Shown here: piece by piece, positions 1 to 9,840 of the stretch
Layout: each line of letters opens with the position of its first letter
Position numbering within the stretch: the stretch's first letter is position 1
Assembly (NCBI GenBank): GCA_018970395.1
Contig: JAGWWM010000002.1
Span: 62,001 to 126,000, forward strand
From: Bacteroidota bacterium
GTDB lineage: Bacteria; Bacteroidota; Bacteroidia; Chitinophagales; Chitinophagaceae
Reading direction: 5' to 3'
DNA: 64,000 nt
The notes under the pieces: generated by a model
Told to the model about the DNA's origin: nothing
What the model saw: only the letters and a program-made list of their open reading frames with translations
Databases searched by the model: none
Made by a program: the position numbers and the translations under genes

Positions 1-1
1 G

Positions 2-871
2 GATAAAACCGGCAGAAATGCGCTACGTGTAGGGGATTTGTTGCGAAGTGATTTCAACACCCTGTATGAAAAACTGCGCACCAAGCATTTGCAGATGCTG
101 GGCGTATATCAGTTTGAAGAAGATATTGCGGCCTGGGAAGCAGAATTCTTTGAAGCTGTTGCTTTTCTCAAGACCCTCAATATTGTGAATGGCGAATACT
201 TTATTAATCAACAAATCAAAGCAGGGAAAAAAATACTGGCTGAAGGTGCGCAAGGAAGCATGCTGGATGTGGACTTCGGCACGTTTCCTTTTGTTACTTC
301 TTCCAATACTATTTCCGCCGGTGTATGCACAGGTCTCGGTATTGCTCCTCAGCATATTGGTGAAGTAATCGGCGTTACAAAAGCGTATTGTACCCGAGTA
401 GGTGGCGGCCCCTTCCCTACAGAATTATTCGATGAGACGGGAGAAGAACTTCGAAAAATCGGACATGAATTCGGAGCCACTACCGGACGTCCGCGCCGGT
501 GCGGCTGGATGGATCTGGTTGCTCTTCATTACGCTTGCATGATCAATGGGGTTACACAGATTGTAATGACAAAGTCGGATGTACTGGATCATTTTAAACT
601 ACTGCAAATTTGCAAATCGTATCGGGTGAATGGTCAGGAAACCCAACAAATGCCTTATCAGTTGTCCGATACAGATATCTCGCCTGTTTATGAAAATTTT
701 GAAGGATGGGATAAACCGATTGCAAGTTGCGATAGCATGGATGATTTACCGGAGGCTTTCAACAAATACCTCCGATATATTACCGATTATCTCGACATAC
801 CAATCACCTATATTTCCAATGGACCCGGAAGAGAACAAATTATTCATGAAAAGACAACCGCTACGGCATAA
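2..871 (+). CDS. purA: Adenylosuccinate synthetase, 3' part (5' end outside window)
   Basis: Joins IMP and aspartate using GTP to give adenylosuccinate, the first step from IMP to AMP in the cytoplasm. The frame is open from base 2 (DKTGRNALRVGDLLRSDF), so the true start lies upstream; about 289 residues remain of a usual 420-430. Visible family motifs are LDVDFGTFPFVTSSNT, VGGGPFPTE and GATTGRPRRCGW, the last in the substrate and GTP binding part. The C-terminus (YISNGPGREQII) is complete. The low-complexity gene follows 68 bases downstream on the same strand. The identification is secure; nothing can be said about its promoter. Confidence 0.96.
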   Translation, partial: DKTGRNALRVGDLLRSDFNTLYEKLRTKHLQMLGVYQFEEDIAAWEAEFFEAVAFLKTLNIVNGEYFINQQIKAGKKILAEGAQGSMLDVDFGTFPFVTSSNTISAGVCTGLGIAPQHIGEVIGVTKAYCTRVGGGPFPTELFDETGEELRKIGHEFGATTGRPRRCGWMDLVALHYACMINGVTQIVMTKSDVLDHFKLLQICKSYRVNGQETQQMPYQLSDTDISPVYENFEGWDKPIASCDSMDDLPEAFNKYLRYITDYLDIPITYISNGPGREQIIHEKTTATA

Positions 872-939
872 AAAAAGACTACTAAAAATTTGGCTATTTA
901 AAAAACTCGCTGAAATTTTACATATAAGAACGTTGTACC

Positions 940-1356
940 ATGGCAAAGTCAACTAAAAAAACAAATCCGAAAGCAAAAGAAAAACCGGCCGAAACCAAAA
1001 AGGCTTCTACTCGTTCCAAAAAACAAGAGGAAGATGATTTGGAGGAAGACGAGGAAACGAATGAATCGGAAGCCGGTTTAAAAAAACGCGGCAAAGCATC
1101 AGGATCCTCCAAAAAGAAATCGAATGATGACGATGAGGAGGACGATGATGATCTTCCCGAGGAAGAAGATGACTGGAATAAGGACGATGAAGATTATGAT
1201 CCTGATTTCGAAGAATTCGATCTGCCGAAATCATCTGCAAAAAAAGGGAAGAAAGGAAAGGGGGACGATGACGATTTGGGACTTGATGATGACTTCTCTG
1301 AATTTGATATGATGGGCGGCGGTAATGACTTTGATGATGACGATGATGATTTCTAA
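940..1356 (+). CDS. Lys- and Asp/Glu-rich low-complexity protein, function unknown
   Basis: A 138-residue protein made almost entirely of Lys, Ser, Asp and Glu. The first 45 residues are Lys/Thr/Ala-rich and resemble a nucleic-acid-binding tail. The rest alternates acidic blocks (EEDDLEEDEE, DDDEEDDDD) with short Lys patches and ends in a Gly-rich MMGGG segment followed by Asp residues and a final Phe. No fold, signal peptide or membrane segment is visible, so it is probably disordered. ATG at 940 is the only reasonable start. It sits between purA and pabB, with pabB starting 8 bases after its stop, so the two are probably co-transcribed. I do not know its function; the reading frame and composition suggest a real gene. 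Confidence 0.7.
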   Translation: MAKSTKKTNPKAKEKPAETKKASTRSKKQEEDDLEEDEETNESEAGLKKRGKASGSSKKKSNDDDEEDDDDLPEEEDDWNKDDEDYDPDFEEFDLPKSSAKKGKKGKGDDDDLGLDDDFSEFDMMGGGNDFDDDDDDF

Positions 1357-1364
1357 ATGAGGAT

Positions 1365-2726
1365 GTGAAAAGAATTTTTCAGTCTTTCCCGATACAAGAT
1401 ATTGCTTCTATTCAACAACAAGTGCTGTACTGGAGTCAACAGTCCGGCACTTGTGTTTTTTTAGACAATCACCAATATCAATCCCCCTATCATCAGTACG
1501 AATGCATGGCGGGCGCAGGCATACATCGGATGATCAGTGCCAATGCCGGCAATGCGCTGGATCAATTGCAACAGGCGATAGATGAACAGCCGGAATGGTG
1601 GATGGGGCATCTGGGCTACGGCCTCACTGCAGAAACTTCAGGTTTACCAACCTCCAACTCGTTTATCGTTTCTCGTTTTTCGACTATCGCAACACAACGA
1701 ATAACGAACAACGAACAACAAATAACCAGCCCCAACCGCTTCCCCGATGTCTTCTTCTTCATACCAAAAGTATTGATTCAAATTCAGGGGCATACGCTTT
1801 CCATTGGGAGTTTTCAAGCGAATCATGCGGAATTATATCAGGAAATTCTAGCCGCACGATATGATGCGACTTCTGCCTCTACACTACAGCTGCAAGAAAG
1901 AATCAGTCGTGCTGCCTATTTGGATAAAATTGAAACGATTCAGCACCATATTCGAAGAGGGGATTGTTATGAATTGAATTATTGTATGGAGTTCTATGCT
2001 GAAAAAGCGAAGATTGATCCGTTGCGAACTTATACAGCATTGACGATGCATTCTCCCAATCCGTTCAGTGGTTATTACCGCCTGGATCATTTGCATCTGA
2101 TGTGTGCAAGTCCGGAGCGCTACCTGGCGAAAAAAGGAGACCGACTTCTTTCGCAGCCTATAAAGGGTACAATCAAAAGAACCCTTGAGGATCCTCAAAA
2201 AGACGAGGTACTTAAAGCAGCGTTGCTATCGAGTGGAAAGGAACGAAGCGAGAATGTGATGGTGGTGGATATGGTAAGAAATGATTTGAGCAGGGTGAGT
2301 TTAGAGGGTTCGGTAAAGGTGGATGAATTGTGTGGCGTTTATACCTTCCCGCAATTACATCACCTTATTTCGACCGTGAGCAGTCAATTGCGGGAAGGCA
2401 CTTCCTTCAGCGATATCATCCGTGCTACTTTTCCTATGGGCAGCATGACCGGCGCACCCAAACATAAAGTAATCGAACTCATACATCGATATGAAGCTTC
2501 TTCAAGAGGAATATTCTCCGGCGCGCTGGGTTATATCACTCCGGAGGGAGATTTTGATTTCAATGTAGTTATCAGAAGCCTGGTTTACAATCAGGCAGAA
2601 GCATATCTTTCCTGTCATGTAGGAAGCGGCATTACAGGTTACTCTGATGCCGCAACCGAATACGAAGAATGTCTTGCTAAAGCAGAAGCGATTAACCGCA
2701 TATTGAAGGGAGAGGGAAACGGTTAA
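1365..2726 (+). CDS. pabB: Aminodeoxychorismate synthase component I (chorismate-binding)
   Basis: Converts chorismate with ammonia or glutamine to 4-amino-4-deoxychorismate, the first step to p-aminobenzoate and folate. The 453-residue protein has a C-terminal chorismate-binding domain from about residue 185, with RGDCYELNYC, PIKGTIKR (near 265), ERSENVMVVDMVRNDL and FPMGSMTGAPKHKVIEL (near 355). The Lys in PIKGT is the PabB residue; anthranilate synthase (TrpE) has Ala there, which favours PabB. The start is GTG: the nearby ATG at 1363 runs straight into TGA. No glutaminase partner (pabA) is in the window. Around residues 112-122 a heptamer repeat is translated as part of a linker (see the repeat entry). 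The downstream gene is convergent. Confidence 0.92.
   Translation: MKRIFQSFPIQDIASIQQQVLYWSQQSGTCVFLDNHQYQSPYHQYECMAGAGIHRMISANAGNALDQLQQAIDEQPEWWMGHLGYGLTAETSGLPTSNSFIVSRFSTIATQRITNNEQQITSPNRFPDVFFFIPKVLIQIQGHTLSIGSFQANHAELYQEILAARYDATSASTLQLQERISRAAYLDKIETIQHHIRRGDCYELNYCMEFYAEKAKIDPLRTYTALTMHSPNPFSGYYRLDHLHLMCASPERYLAKKGDRLLSQPIKGTIKRTLEDPQKDEVLKAALLSSGKERSENVMVVDMVRNDLSRVSLEGSVKVDELCGVYTFPQLHHLISTVSSQLREGTSFSDIIRATFPMGSMTGAPKHKVIELIHRYEASSRGIFSGALGYITPEGDFDFNVVIRSLVYNQAEAYLSCHVGSGITGYSDAATEYEECLAKAEAINRILKGEGNG
1698..1728 (+). repeat. Heptamer array inside pabB
   Basis: Four consecutive 7-base units, CGAATAA, CGAACAA, CGAACAA and CAAATAA, lie in the coding sequence and are read as part of QRITNNEQQITS. 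They fall just before the conserved FPDVFFFIPK segment, where PabB proteins have a short variable linker. Because 7 is not a multiple of 3, gain or loss of one or two units would shift the frame. The unit type resembles repeats otherwise found between genes in Bacteroidota. Confidence 0.75.
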
Positions 2727-2785
2727 CAGTTATCAGTTAGGGTTTAGTGGTTATTCCAATTATTGATTATTGTCAGAATCAGTTA

Positions 2786-5700
2786 TTACCTAATTAGTGT
2801 GACTTCTCCGTTTTTGCGCGTTTTTTCACCGTTGAAATATTCTATATCCAGTGTCCAGGCATACGTATCCATGGGTTGCGGTTTATTTTGATAAGTACCA
2901 TCCCATCCGATATTGGGCGATTTGCTTTCAAAAACGAGCAGCCCTTGCCTGTTAAAGATTCTAAATGTCATATTTGTGATACCAAACCCACGCACCTGAA
3001 ATATATCATTCATACCATCGCCATTGGGAGTAAATGCATTAGGAAGATCAAAAAGAATAGACACGAGTGCTTCCACCGACTGACAGGCGGAATCGGTACA
3101 GTTGTTGGCATTGGTAACGGTTTGACAAACCCTGAAGAAATTGGTGGCTTCAAACTGATGGGTAGGATTTTTTTCTTCGGAAGCAGAACCGTCTCCGAAA
3201 TCCCATTCCCATTTCACCACATCAGCGGAGGTATTGCTGAAGAAATTGGTTGGCGTATTTTCTTTGGGAGGAAGAGGAGAATAGGAAAACCCTGCGGAGG
3301 GTGCTCCACTCACTTCAACACTGCGGGTTGTAGAATCAATCTTGTTGCAGCTATTATCGTTGAAGATGGTTTGCTTGATAGTATAGATGCCGGGAGTATT
3401 CAATTGGAATTGCGGGTTAGGATCGGAAGAGGTTTGTCCATCGCTCACTTCCCATAGATACCGCTGCGCGCCGACAGTGCTGTCTTGAAACCTGAGCGCG
3501 TATGGCGCGCAGCCGTTAGATGCCCCAAACCCTGCCCTGATGTTGGGCGTCACCTGAAAATTAAATGTACCGAATGACTGCCCGACATTACAAAAATTCG
3601 TATCAATCAACACCAGTTCAACTTTATAAGTTCCCGCACCGGGAAATTGATGCGTTACAAAGTTTGGTGGAAATCCTGCAATCGTGTCCTGCCTGGATCC
3701 ATCCCCCCATTTCCATACAAAAGAACGTGACGTAAAATTCGGAACAGAACTCAGTCGATCAGATGTATTGGTAAATTCAAATATCAGACTATTGCACGGA
3801 GGCATCACCTTTGAAGTGAATCCCAATGCAACTGAATCGGTGGTTACCTTAATGCGCAATAAAGAGGAATCTTTAATGTTGCAAGTAGCAGAATCAATTC
3901 CAATGACTTTTACATCATAAAAACCTACGTTGTTGTAATTGTGTCTTTGCAATGCATTCACAGTCGTATCATTCTTTGAATTGTCACCCCAAATCCAGAT
4001 GTATTTTTTGGCTTTGCGTATGGGATCCTCAAATTCAACGGCAGCGGGAGAGCAAAAAGTAAGTTGTCTGGCTACAGTTTTAATATCCACATCCACACCG
4101 GTGAAATCAAATCGGATCTTAGTCATCCCTAAATTGCAGCGACCTCCGCTAGTAGCAGGATTTACATTCCCAAAAACTCCTGCAGTAATGGGAAAGGGTG
4201 CAATACTGTTTGGCTGTGAACCCGGAACCTGTTTACAATTGGCACATGCTGCCTGATAAATAAATCCCTGCGCATCAAAGCGGCTGGTACCTCCGTCCAC
4301 ATGTTCCAGGCTTCCATTACCGCCTAACTGACCAAAATAGCTTCCATATAAAATATTGCGTGCATTTTTCTCCAACACAAAAAAGTAAAAATCGCTGCCA
4401 TCGGTTTGGGACTGTACAAAATCTCCCGGTGCCGATTTAATCCGCATCCCGTTAGTGCCTGAAGTAGGATACGGTGGATCTGAAAAAACATTGGCATCCC
4501 CTCCCCAACCGGAAACATATACGTTTTCACAGTTGTCCACCAGAAAAGCCACCGGAGAAATATTGGGAGCTGGCGCATTGGGGGTACCGAAAGTGGTAGA
4601 ATAAATAAATTGAGTCAACTCCGGATTCAACTTCACAATGAATTGTCGGGCATTCTGATCGTAATAGTCAGCCGCAATCCTTGGCCAAAGGCCGGTAGTG
4701 GTGCCCATTGCATACGTAAATCCCTTTGCATCAAACTGAACGCCATACACCAGATCGGTTTGATTGGTGCCGAGATAAGTCGTTTGTTCAACAGTTATTG
4801 CGCTTCCCAAATCTCTTAAGCGGCAGATATACCCATCAGCAATGCCCCCATTGTAGGTAGCCTGTAAAGCGCTAACAGTCGTGCCCGGGAAATTATTAGA
4901 GGTGGTTCCTCCTCCAATGTAAATGTCTTTGTTTTGCGGATTGGCAGAAAGTACGAAAGCGGCATCTGTACCATCCCCTCCCAAATAAGTACTCCATAAA
5001 ACATCCGTAGCATCAGGATTTAATTTTATCACCACTCCATCCTGATCACCTCGCAAAGTCGTTTGCAAACCATTGCGCACAAAGAAATCATCACTTTGAG
5101 ATGAGGAGGCGAGCAGAATATTATTATTGGCATCGATGTTTACTTCACTGCGACCATCATCCCCATAATTACGCATAATTGAACCGGGTCCCTGAAATCT
5201 TTCGGCTCTTACATTTACGCCATCATTCCAGGTTCCTCCGATCTTTACTGAGCCTATGAGTCTTGTTCCCGTCGCATTGAATTTGGTGATATAAATATCA
5301 AAGCCTCCACCCGGACCAAAAAGAGTTCCGGGAAAAGTATTTCCTGAAGCGGTTCTCCCTGCTACAATCAGATTACCCTCTGCATCGGCGATTAAACTAT
5401 GCGGCTGTTCAATTTCTTCTCCGCCCAGATAAGTAGCATAAATACGATCCCTTCCGTTGGGGGATAATTTAATGATGGCAATATCAGGCGGAAGCGGACT
5501 GTTTCCGTTTTCCGGACCTCGGCCACGTGTTTGAAAAGCACCTGTTGTAACCGGGAAGCCGGTAGGAGTCGTAATGCCTCCTCCAAACATGCTGCCGTCC
5601 GGTCCGGGCGTTGCTGTAAATCCCCAGTTATCACCCGTCGCACGGCTGAAGGAAGAAAAAACCATTTGCGGATCTATGATGAGGTTGCTGCTTTTATCAT

Positions 5701-6439
5701 AAGCGCCCGGTATCAGTGAAACCACATTGTGTTTTAAACGATACCTGCATTTGACGCGTTCCCTTCCGCTCTGTAAAAACTGATAGGAATAAGGCTCCTT
5801 TTCCATAACCGTTCCTACAGAGGTTTGTACCTGTAGCGCTTTGTCTTTGAGTACAAGATTCGATGCGCCTTCATATTGCAATTGAATCTTTGCAGCATTC
5901 GCGCCGGGTTGTAAAATAAAGTCGTATTTCAGTTGATCCGATTCGATATAGTATCGGAGATCAATGCCCGGATAAATATTTTGATAGGTAATGGATTGGT
6001 AAGAAAAACATTCAGATGCCCAGCGGGAGGGATCGTTGCCGATAAAAAAATTTTCATACCCGGCTTGCTGTTTTTCCTTCAGAATTTTTATGTCCCTGTT
6101 ACTGCCAAGTAATCTAACCCGATAGGCATGTGAGCGGATGGAAGATATCGGCGTAACTTTCCCTTTCTTAGGATTGCCGTTTGCATCATGAGGATGACCA
6201 TGATAATAGGCCGCCAACTGCTCCAGGTCTTGGGTATGATGCATCAATACCACATAACCATCTTGCGTCAGAAAAAAAATATGTCCGCCTAAATTCGCCT
6301 GAAACAAAACTTCGCGATTCCACTGCCCCTTGTTTTCCGTAAAAGCAATTTGTGCTTTTGGAACCGTAAACAAAAGCAGGGTCGTTAAAAATAAAAACAA
6401 TCGAAGCCAGTTATTATATATTTTTTTCAAGCGATGCAT
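2786..6439 (-). CDS. Secreted SBBP-repeat / PKD protein with gliding-motility-type C-terminal domain (T9SS cargo)
   Basis: A large extracellular or surface protein of about 1217 residues. I chose the ATG at 6439 because it is followed directly by a signal peptide (MHRLKK, then a hydrophobic stretch ending ...VPKAQIAF). The longer frame from 6499 would put 20 extra residues before the signal and overlap recG. After the signal come a FTENKGQWN domain typical of SBBP proteins, then beta-propeller-like SBBP repeats (about 250-700, for example YLGGEEIEQPHSL and YLGGDGTDAAF). PKD-like domains follow (about 800-1100, WEWDFGDGSASEEKNPTHQF). The last 90 residues are the CHU_C / gliding-motility-associated domain (LPNAFTPNGDGMNDIF, IFNRQGLLVFES, WDGTYQNKPQPMDTYAW), a T9SS sorting signal. 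The ligand or substrate is unknown. It ends tail to tail with pabB. Confidence 0.9.
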   Translation of the reverse strand: MHRLKKIYNNWLRLFLFLTTLLLFTVPKAQIAFTENKGQWNREVLFQANLGGHIFFLTQDGYVVLMHHTQDLEQLAAYYHGHPHDANGNPKKGKVTPISSIRSHAYRVRLLGSNRDIKILKEKQQAGYENFFIGNDPSRWASECFSYQSITYQNIYPGIDLRYYIESDQLKYDFILQPGANAAKIQLQYEGASNLVLKDKALQVQTSVGTVMEKEPYSYQFLQSGRERVKCRYRLKHNVVSLIPGAYDKSSNLIIDPQMVFSSFSRATGDNWGFTATPGPDGSMFGGGITTPTGFPVTTGAFQTRGRGPENGNSPLPPDIAIIKLSPNGRDRIYATYLGGEEIEQPHSLIADAEGNLIVAGRTASGNTFPGTLFGPGGGFDIYITKFNATGTRLIGSVKIGGTWNDGVNVRAERFQGPGSIMRNYGDDGRSEVNIDANNNILLASSSQSDDFFVRNGLQTTLRGDQDGVVIKLNPDATDVLWSTYLGGDGTDAAFVLSANPQNKDIYIGGGTTSNNFPGTTVSALQATYNGGIADGYICRLRDLGSAITVEQTTYLGTNQTDLVYGVQFDAKGFTYAMGTTTGLWPRIAADYYDQNARQFIVKLNPELTQFIYSTTFGTPNAPAPNISPVAFLVDNCENVYVSGWGGDANVFSDPPYPTSGTNGMRIKSAPGDFVQSQTDGSDFYFFVLEKNARNILYGSYFGQLGGNGSLEHVDGGTSRFDAQGFIYQAACANCKQVPGSQPNSIAPFPITAGVFGNVNPATSGGRCNLGMTKIRFDFTGVDVDIKTVARQLTFCSPAAVEFEDPIRKAKKYIWIWGDNSKNDTTVNALQRHNYNNVGFYDVKVIGIDSATCNIKDSSLLRIKVTTDSVALGFTSKVMPPCNSLIFEFTNTSDRLSSVPNFTSRSFVWKWGDGSRQDTIAGFPPNFVTHQFPGAGTYKVELVLIDTNFCNVGQSFGTFNFQVTPNIRAGFGASNGCAPYALRFQDSTVGAQRYLWEVSDGQTSSDPNPQFQLNTPGIYTIKQTIFNDNSCNKIDSTTRSVEVSGAPSAGFSYSPLPPKENTPTNFFSNTSADVVKWEWDFGDGSASEEKNPTHQFEATNFFRVCQTVTNANNCTDSACQSVEALVSILFDLPNAFTPNGDGMNDIFQVRGFGITNMTFRIFNRQGLLVFESKSPNIGWDGTYQNKPQPMDTYAWTLDIEYFNGEKTRKNGEVTLIR

Positions 6440-6476
6440 ATTATAGGGGAATAACGCATGATGTTGTGCTTTGTTG

Positions 6477-8564
6477 TCAGGCAATCCGACTCCATTCATT
6501 TTTTCCTTTTTTGGCCTGTAAAAATTGCTTGACTACTGCATGATCGGGCTGTTCCAGTTCGGGATCCTCATCAATCAGCTGACTCGCCATTGCCGCAGCC
6601 TGTTGTAAAATTGCTTTATCCTGCACTATGTCCGCCATTTTAAAATTGAGGGCGCCGCTTTGGCGGGTACCTTCGATATCTCCGGGACCGCGTAAGGCCA
6701 AATCTTTCTCTGCTATGATAAATCCGTCATTTGTGGCGCACATCGTCTGCAAACGTTCTTTGCTTTCTTTACTCAGCTGGTTACCGGTAAGTAAGATACA
6801 AAAACTTTTTTCACTCCCCCTTCCTACCCTGCCTCTCAACTGATGCAGTTGAGATAGTCCGAATCGGTCGGCGCTCTCAATTACCATCACAGAAGCATTC
6901 GGAACATCCACTCCCACTTCTATAACCGTTGTTGCAACCATAATCTGCGTGTCTCCTGTTTTGAAGCGCTGCATATTGGTTTCTTTTTGTTCAGGGCTTT
7001 GTTTACCGTGCACCATACTAATATAAAATTTGGGCTCCGGGAAAAATGCCTTGACTTCCTCATAACCTTTCATGAGATTTTCATAATCCACTTTAGCGCT
7101 TTCTTCTATCAACGGATAGATAAAATAGGCTTGTCTGCCTTTCTCGATTTCTTTTCGAACAAAATCCATCACGCCCGCCCGGGCCGCGTCGGTGCGGTGA
7201 ACGGTCGTGACCGGTTTGCGGCCGGGCGGCAGCTCATCCATAATGCTACAATCCAAATCTCCATAAGCCGTCATCGCCATCGTGCGCGGAATGGGAGTTG
7301 CCGTCATCACCAGTATATGCGGCGGCACCTCCTGCTTCGCCTTCAACCGGGCACGCTGCGCTACCCCAAAACGATGCTGCTCATCTATCACTGCCAAACC
7401 CAGACTTTTAAACTGTACCGGATCTTCTATCAACGCATGCGTTCCCACCACAATAGAAATCTTGCCTTCCAGTAATTCTGCCAGCAATTTTACCCGCTCC
7501 GATTTTTTGGTAGAGCCGGTGAGCAGACGTACTTCTATTCCCAATGTATGTACCAATCGGGTAATACTCGCATAATGCTGCTGCGCCAGTATTTCTGTAG
7601 GCGCCATCATGCAACTCTGATAGCCGTTATCTGCTGCAATCAACATCGCCAGCAATGCCACCATCGTTTTCCCGCTTCCTACATCTCCCTGCAATAAACG
7701 ATTCATCTGAATCCCTCTGCCGGTATCATTTCTGATTTCCTTTATCACTCGTTTTTGTGCATCGGTTAGCGAAAAAGGCAAATGCTTTTCATAAAACTCT
7801 CTGAAATAATTCCCTACTTGCTCAAACACCAATCCTTTCGTAAAGCGATGCCGCCTGCTGCGGATCATGGCAAGTCGTACCTGCGCAAAAAATAATTCTT
7901 CGAATTTAAGTCGGTATAAAGCATCCTGGTACTGCTGCAGGGTCGTTGGAAAATGAACTGCTTTGTATGCTTCATATCTCGACAACAAAGCATGTTCCCT
8001 GAGCCATCGGGCAGGTAAATTTTCTGGAAGATCTTTGGGTTGCAACTGCGGCAACAAAGCAGCCGTCAGTTTGCCGATCGCCCTTCCATTCAATCCTTTG
8101 GCTTTTAATTTTTCCGTGGAAGGATAGACGGGTTCCAATCCGGGCGACAATCCTGTCTCAGCGGTAAGCAGATCAATCTCAGGATGAACAATCTGCGGCT
8201 GTCCCATAAAAAAACCAACTTTTCCGAACACTACGTATTTCGCTCCTTCCTGCAATCGCTTCTCTACCCAGGATATTCCCTGAAACCATGCCAACTCCAA
8301 CACGCCACTCTCATCTCTCAATTGCGCCTGCAATCTTTTAGTTCGCTGCTTCCCTACTACTTCGATATGGTGCAGGCGGCCATGCAACAATACGGTGTCC
8401 GACTGATGATTGATTTCTGATATCAGCGTTCTTTTGCTTTTATCCAAATGCCGAAAAGGAACATGCTCCAGCAAGTCGCCGAATGTAAATAGTTGTAATT
8501 CTTTTTTTAATAACTCCGCACGCAGAGGCCCTACTCCTTTCAGGTATTCAATGGGGTTGGACAA
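6477..8564 (-). CDS. recG: ATP-dependent DNA helicase RecG
   Basis: Branch-migrates Holliday junctions and remodels stalled replication forks. At 695 residues it is normal length. The N-terminal wedge/OB-fold domain has the helix-hairpin start YLKGVGPLRAELLKKEL. The helicase core shows Walker A GDVGSGKT near residue 292, the DEQH box (DEQHRFG) near 391, MTATPIPRT, and motif VI in QLRGRVGRG. The C-terminal FKMADIVQD segment is typical of RecG. It lies downstream of the glycosyltransferase on the same strand with a 60-base gap and may be transcribed with it. Its start is placed by the conserved N-terminus. Confidence 0.97.
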   Translation of the reverse strand: MSNPIEYLKGVGPLRAELLKKELQLFTFGDLLEHVPFRHLDKSKRTLISEINHQSDTVLLHGRLHHIEVVGKQRTKRLQAQLRDESGVLELAWFQGISWVEKRLQEGAKYVVFGKVGFFMGQPQIVHPEIDLLTAETGLSPGLEPVYPSTEKLKAKGLNGRAIGKLTAALLPQLQPKDLPENLPARWLREHALLSRYEAYKAVHFPTTLQQYQDALYRLKFEELFFAQVRLAMIRSRRHRFTKGLVFEQVGNYFREFYEKHLPFSLTDAQKRVIKEIRNDTGRGIQMNRLLQGDVGSGKTMVALLAMLIAADNGYQSCMMAPTEILAQQHYASITRLVHTLGIEVRLLTGSTKKSERVKLLAELLEGKISIVVGTHALIEDPVQFKSLGLAVIDEQHRFGVAQRARLKAKQEVPPHILVMTATPIPRTMAMTAYGDLDCSIMDELPPGRKPVTTVHRTDAARAGVMDFVRKEIEKGRQAYFIYPLIEESAKVDYENLMKGYEEVKAFFPEPKFYISMVHGKQSPEQKETNMQRFKTGDTQIMVATTVIEVGVDVPNASVMVIESADRFGLSQLHQLRGRVGRGSEKSFCILLTGNQLSKESKERLQTMCATNDGFIIAEKDLALRGPGDIEGTRQSGALNFKMADIVQDKAILQQAAAMASQLIDEDPELEQPDHAVVKQFLQAKKGKNEWSRIA

Positions 8565-8624
8565 TATAGTTTGTGCGGTAAATGAAATGAGGCAAAATTT
8601 TAAGAAACCAAAAATGGTACAAAA

Positions 8625-9755
8625 TCAATGCAAGTTAAAAAATTCAGCGGCACAGGCATCCACATAACGGCTGAAGTTTTGAGCAAACTGCTCGGTTGCA
8701 AACTGCTCTGCATGGAGACTGATGGCATTAGGATCAAATACAGCAGATTCAAAACGACGGACGCCCTCTATTAAAGATTCAGGACTTTGCCGGTCGAATA
8801 AAATACCGGTTGAGCCATCTTTAACAATCTCCGCTGCTCCGCCTTTTTTGAAAGCAATAACAGGAACGCCTGCTGCCTGTGCTTCCGCCATTACGATACC
8901 AAAATCTTCTTCGGCGGCATACACAAATGCCTTGGCTTCAGTCAGGTATTTTTTAAAGGAATGGTGACTTAGCAGGGGAATAATAGTAACATTGGATCCG
9001 GCTTTGTTTTTTACCTTTTTCAATTCAGGACCCGAACCGGCAATGATTAATTTTTTATCGGGCATGCGGGAGAAGGCCTCTGCAATCAGATCTAATTTCT
9101 TGTAAGGCACCATGCGTGCTGCTGCGAAATAATAATCTGCTTTTTGTGAAGCGGGCTCAAACTGAGTGGTATTTACGGGAGGGTAAATAACTGCTGCCGT
9201 ACGCTGATACACATTTTTAATGCGGGCTGCAATGTAGGCAGAATTGGCAACGAAATAATTTACTCGATTCGAATTAGACTGATCCCAAAGACGCAGATAG
9301 TGTAAAAAGAATTTGGTAAAAGCAGCTTTGATCCCTTTTTTAAGTCCGGCTTCTTCGAGATACTGATGATACAGATCCCAGGCATAGCGCATGGGAGAGT
9401 GACAATAACAAATATGCAATTGATCTGAAGCGGTCAGCACCCCTTTTGCCACTGCATGAGAAGAGGAAATCACGATATCATATCCGCGCAAATCAATTTG
9501 TTCCACTGCAAGCGGGAAAAAAGCAAGATAGTTGCGGAATTTTTTTCGGGCGAAAGGCAGCTTTTGGATGAAGGTGGTTGTTACAGTCTTGTTTTGCAGA
9601 AAACCTCTTTGGTCAGGCTTTAAAAAATCAACCAGGGCAAACAAATCGGCTTGAGGAAAAAGGTTAAGAATTTGTTCCACCACTCGTTCAGAACCGGCAT
9701 AACTGTCAAACCACTCATGAACAATAGCTATTTTTTTATTTGCTAAATATGACAT
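8625..9755 (-). CDS. Glycosyltransferase family 4
   Basis: A cytoplasmic glycosyltransferase, probably adding a sugar to a lipid-linked polysaccharide intermediate. The 376-residue protein has a two-domain GT-B layout. The N-terminus IAIVHEWFDSYAGSERV is typical for acceptor-binding GT4 domains. The donor-binding half has AARMVPYKKLDLIAEAF, the acidic EDFGI segment and EAQAAGVPVIAF, then EIVKDGSTGILF. It is the last gene of the polysaccharide set (flippase to this gene, all minus strand) and the only glycosyltransferase in it. The sugar donor and acceptor cannot be told from sequence. An 85-base gap separates it from the ligase-like gene upstream. Confidence 0.9.
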   Translation of the reverse strand: MSYLANKKIAIVHEWFDSYAGSERVVEQILNLFPQADLFALVDFLKPDQRGFLQNKTVTTTFIQKLPFARKKFRNYLAFFPLAVEQIDLRGYDIVISSSHAVAKGVLTASDQLHICYCHSPMRYAWDLYHQYLEEAGLKKGIKAAFTKFFLHYLRLWDQSNSNRVNYFVANSAYIAARIKNVYQRTAAVIYPPVNTTQFEPASQKADYYFAAARMVPYKKLDLIAEAFSRMPDKKLIIAGSGPELKKVKNKAGSNVTIIPLLSHHSFKKYLTEAKAFVYAAEEDFGIVMAEAQAAGVPVIAFKKGGAAEIVKDGSTGILFDRQSPESLIEGVRRFESAVFDPNAISLHAEQFATEQFAQNFSRYVDACAAEFFNLH

Positions 9756-9840
9756 TGACTGAGCCCTGTGGTTTTTGTATTGGCATGCAAGATAATAAAA
9801 TTAGAGGGAGCATCGCATGAAGCGGGACTATCCTTCCATT

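Noticed and set aside
2876-3457. 193-codon plus-strand frame opposite the CHU_C protein
   Set aside because: It is fully antisense to the well-supported PKD/CHU_C coding region and has no recognisable domain.
6987-7475. 162-codon plus-strand frame opposite recG
   Set aside because: It is antisense to the helicase core, where conservation of recG explains the open frame.
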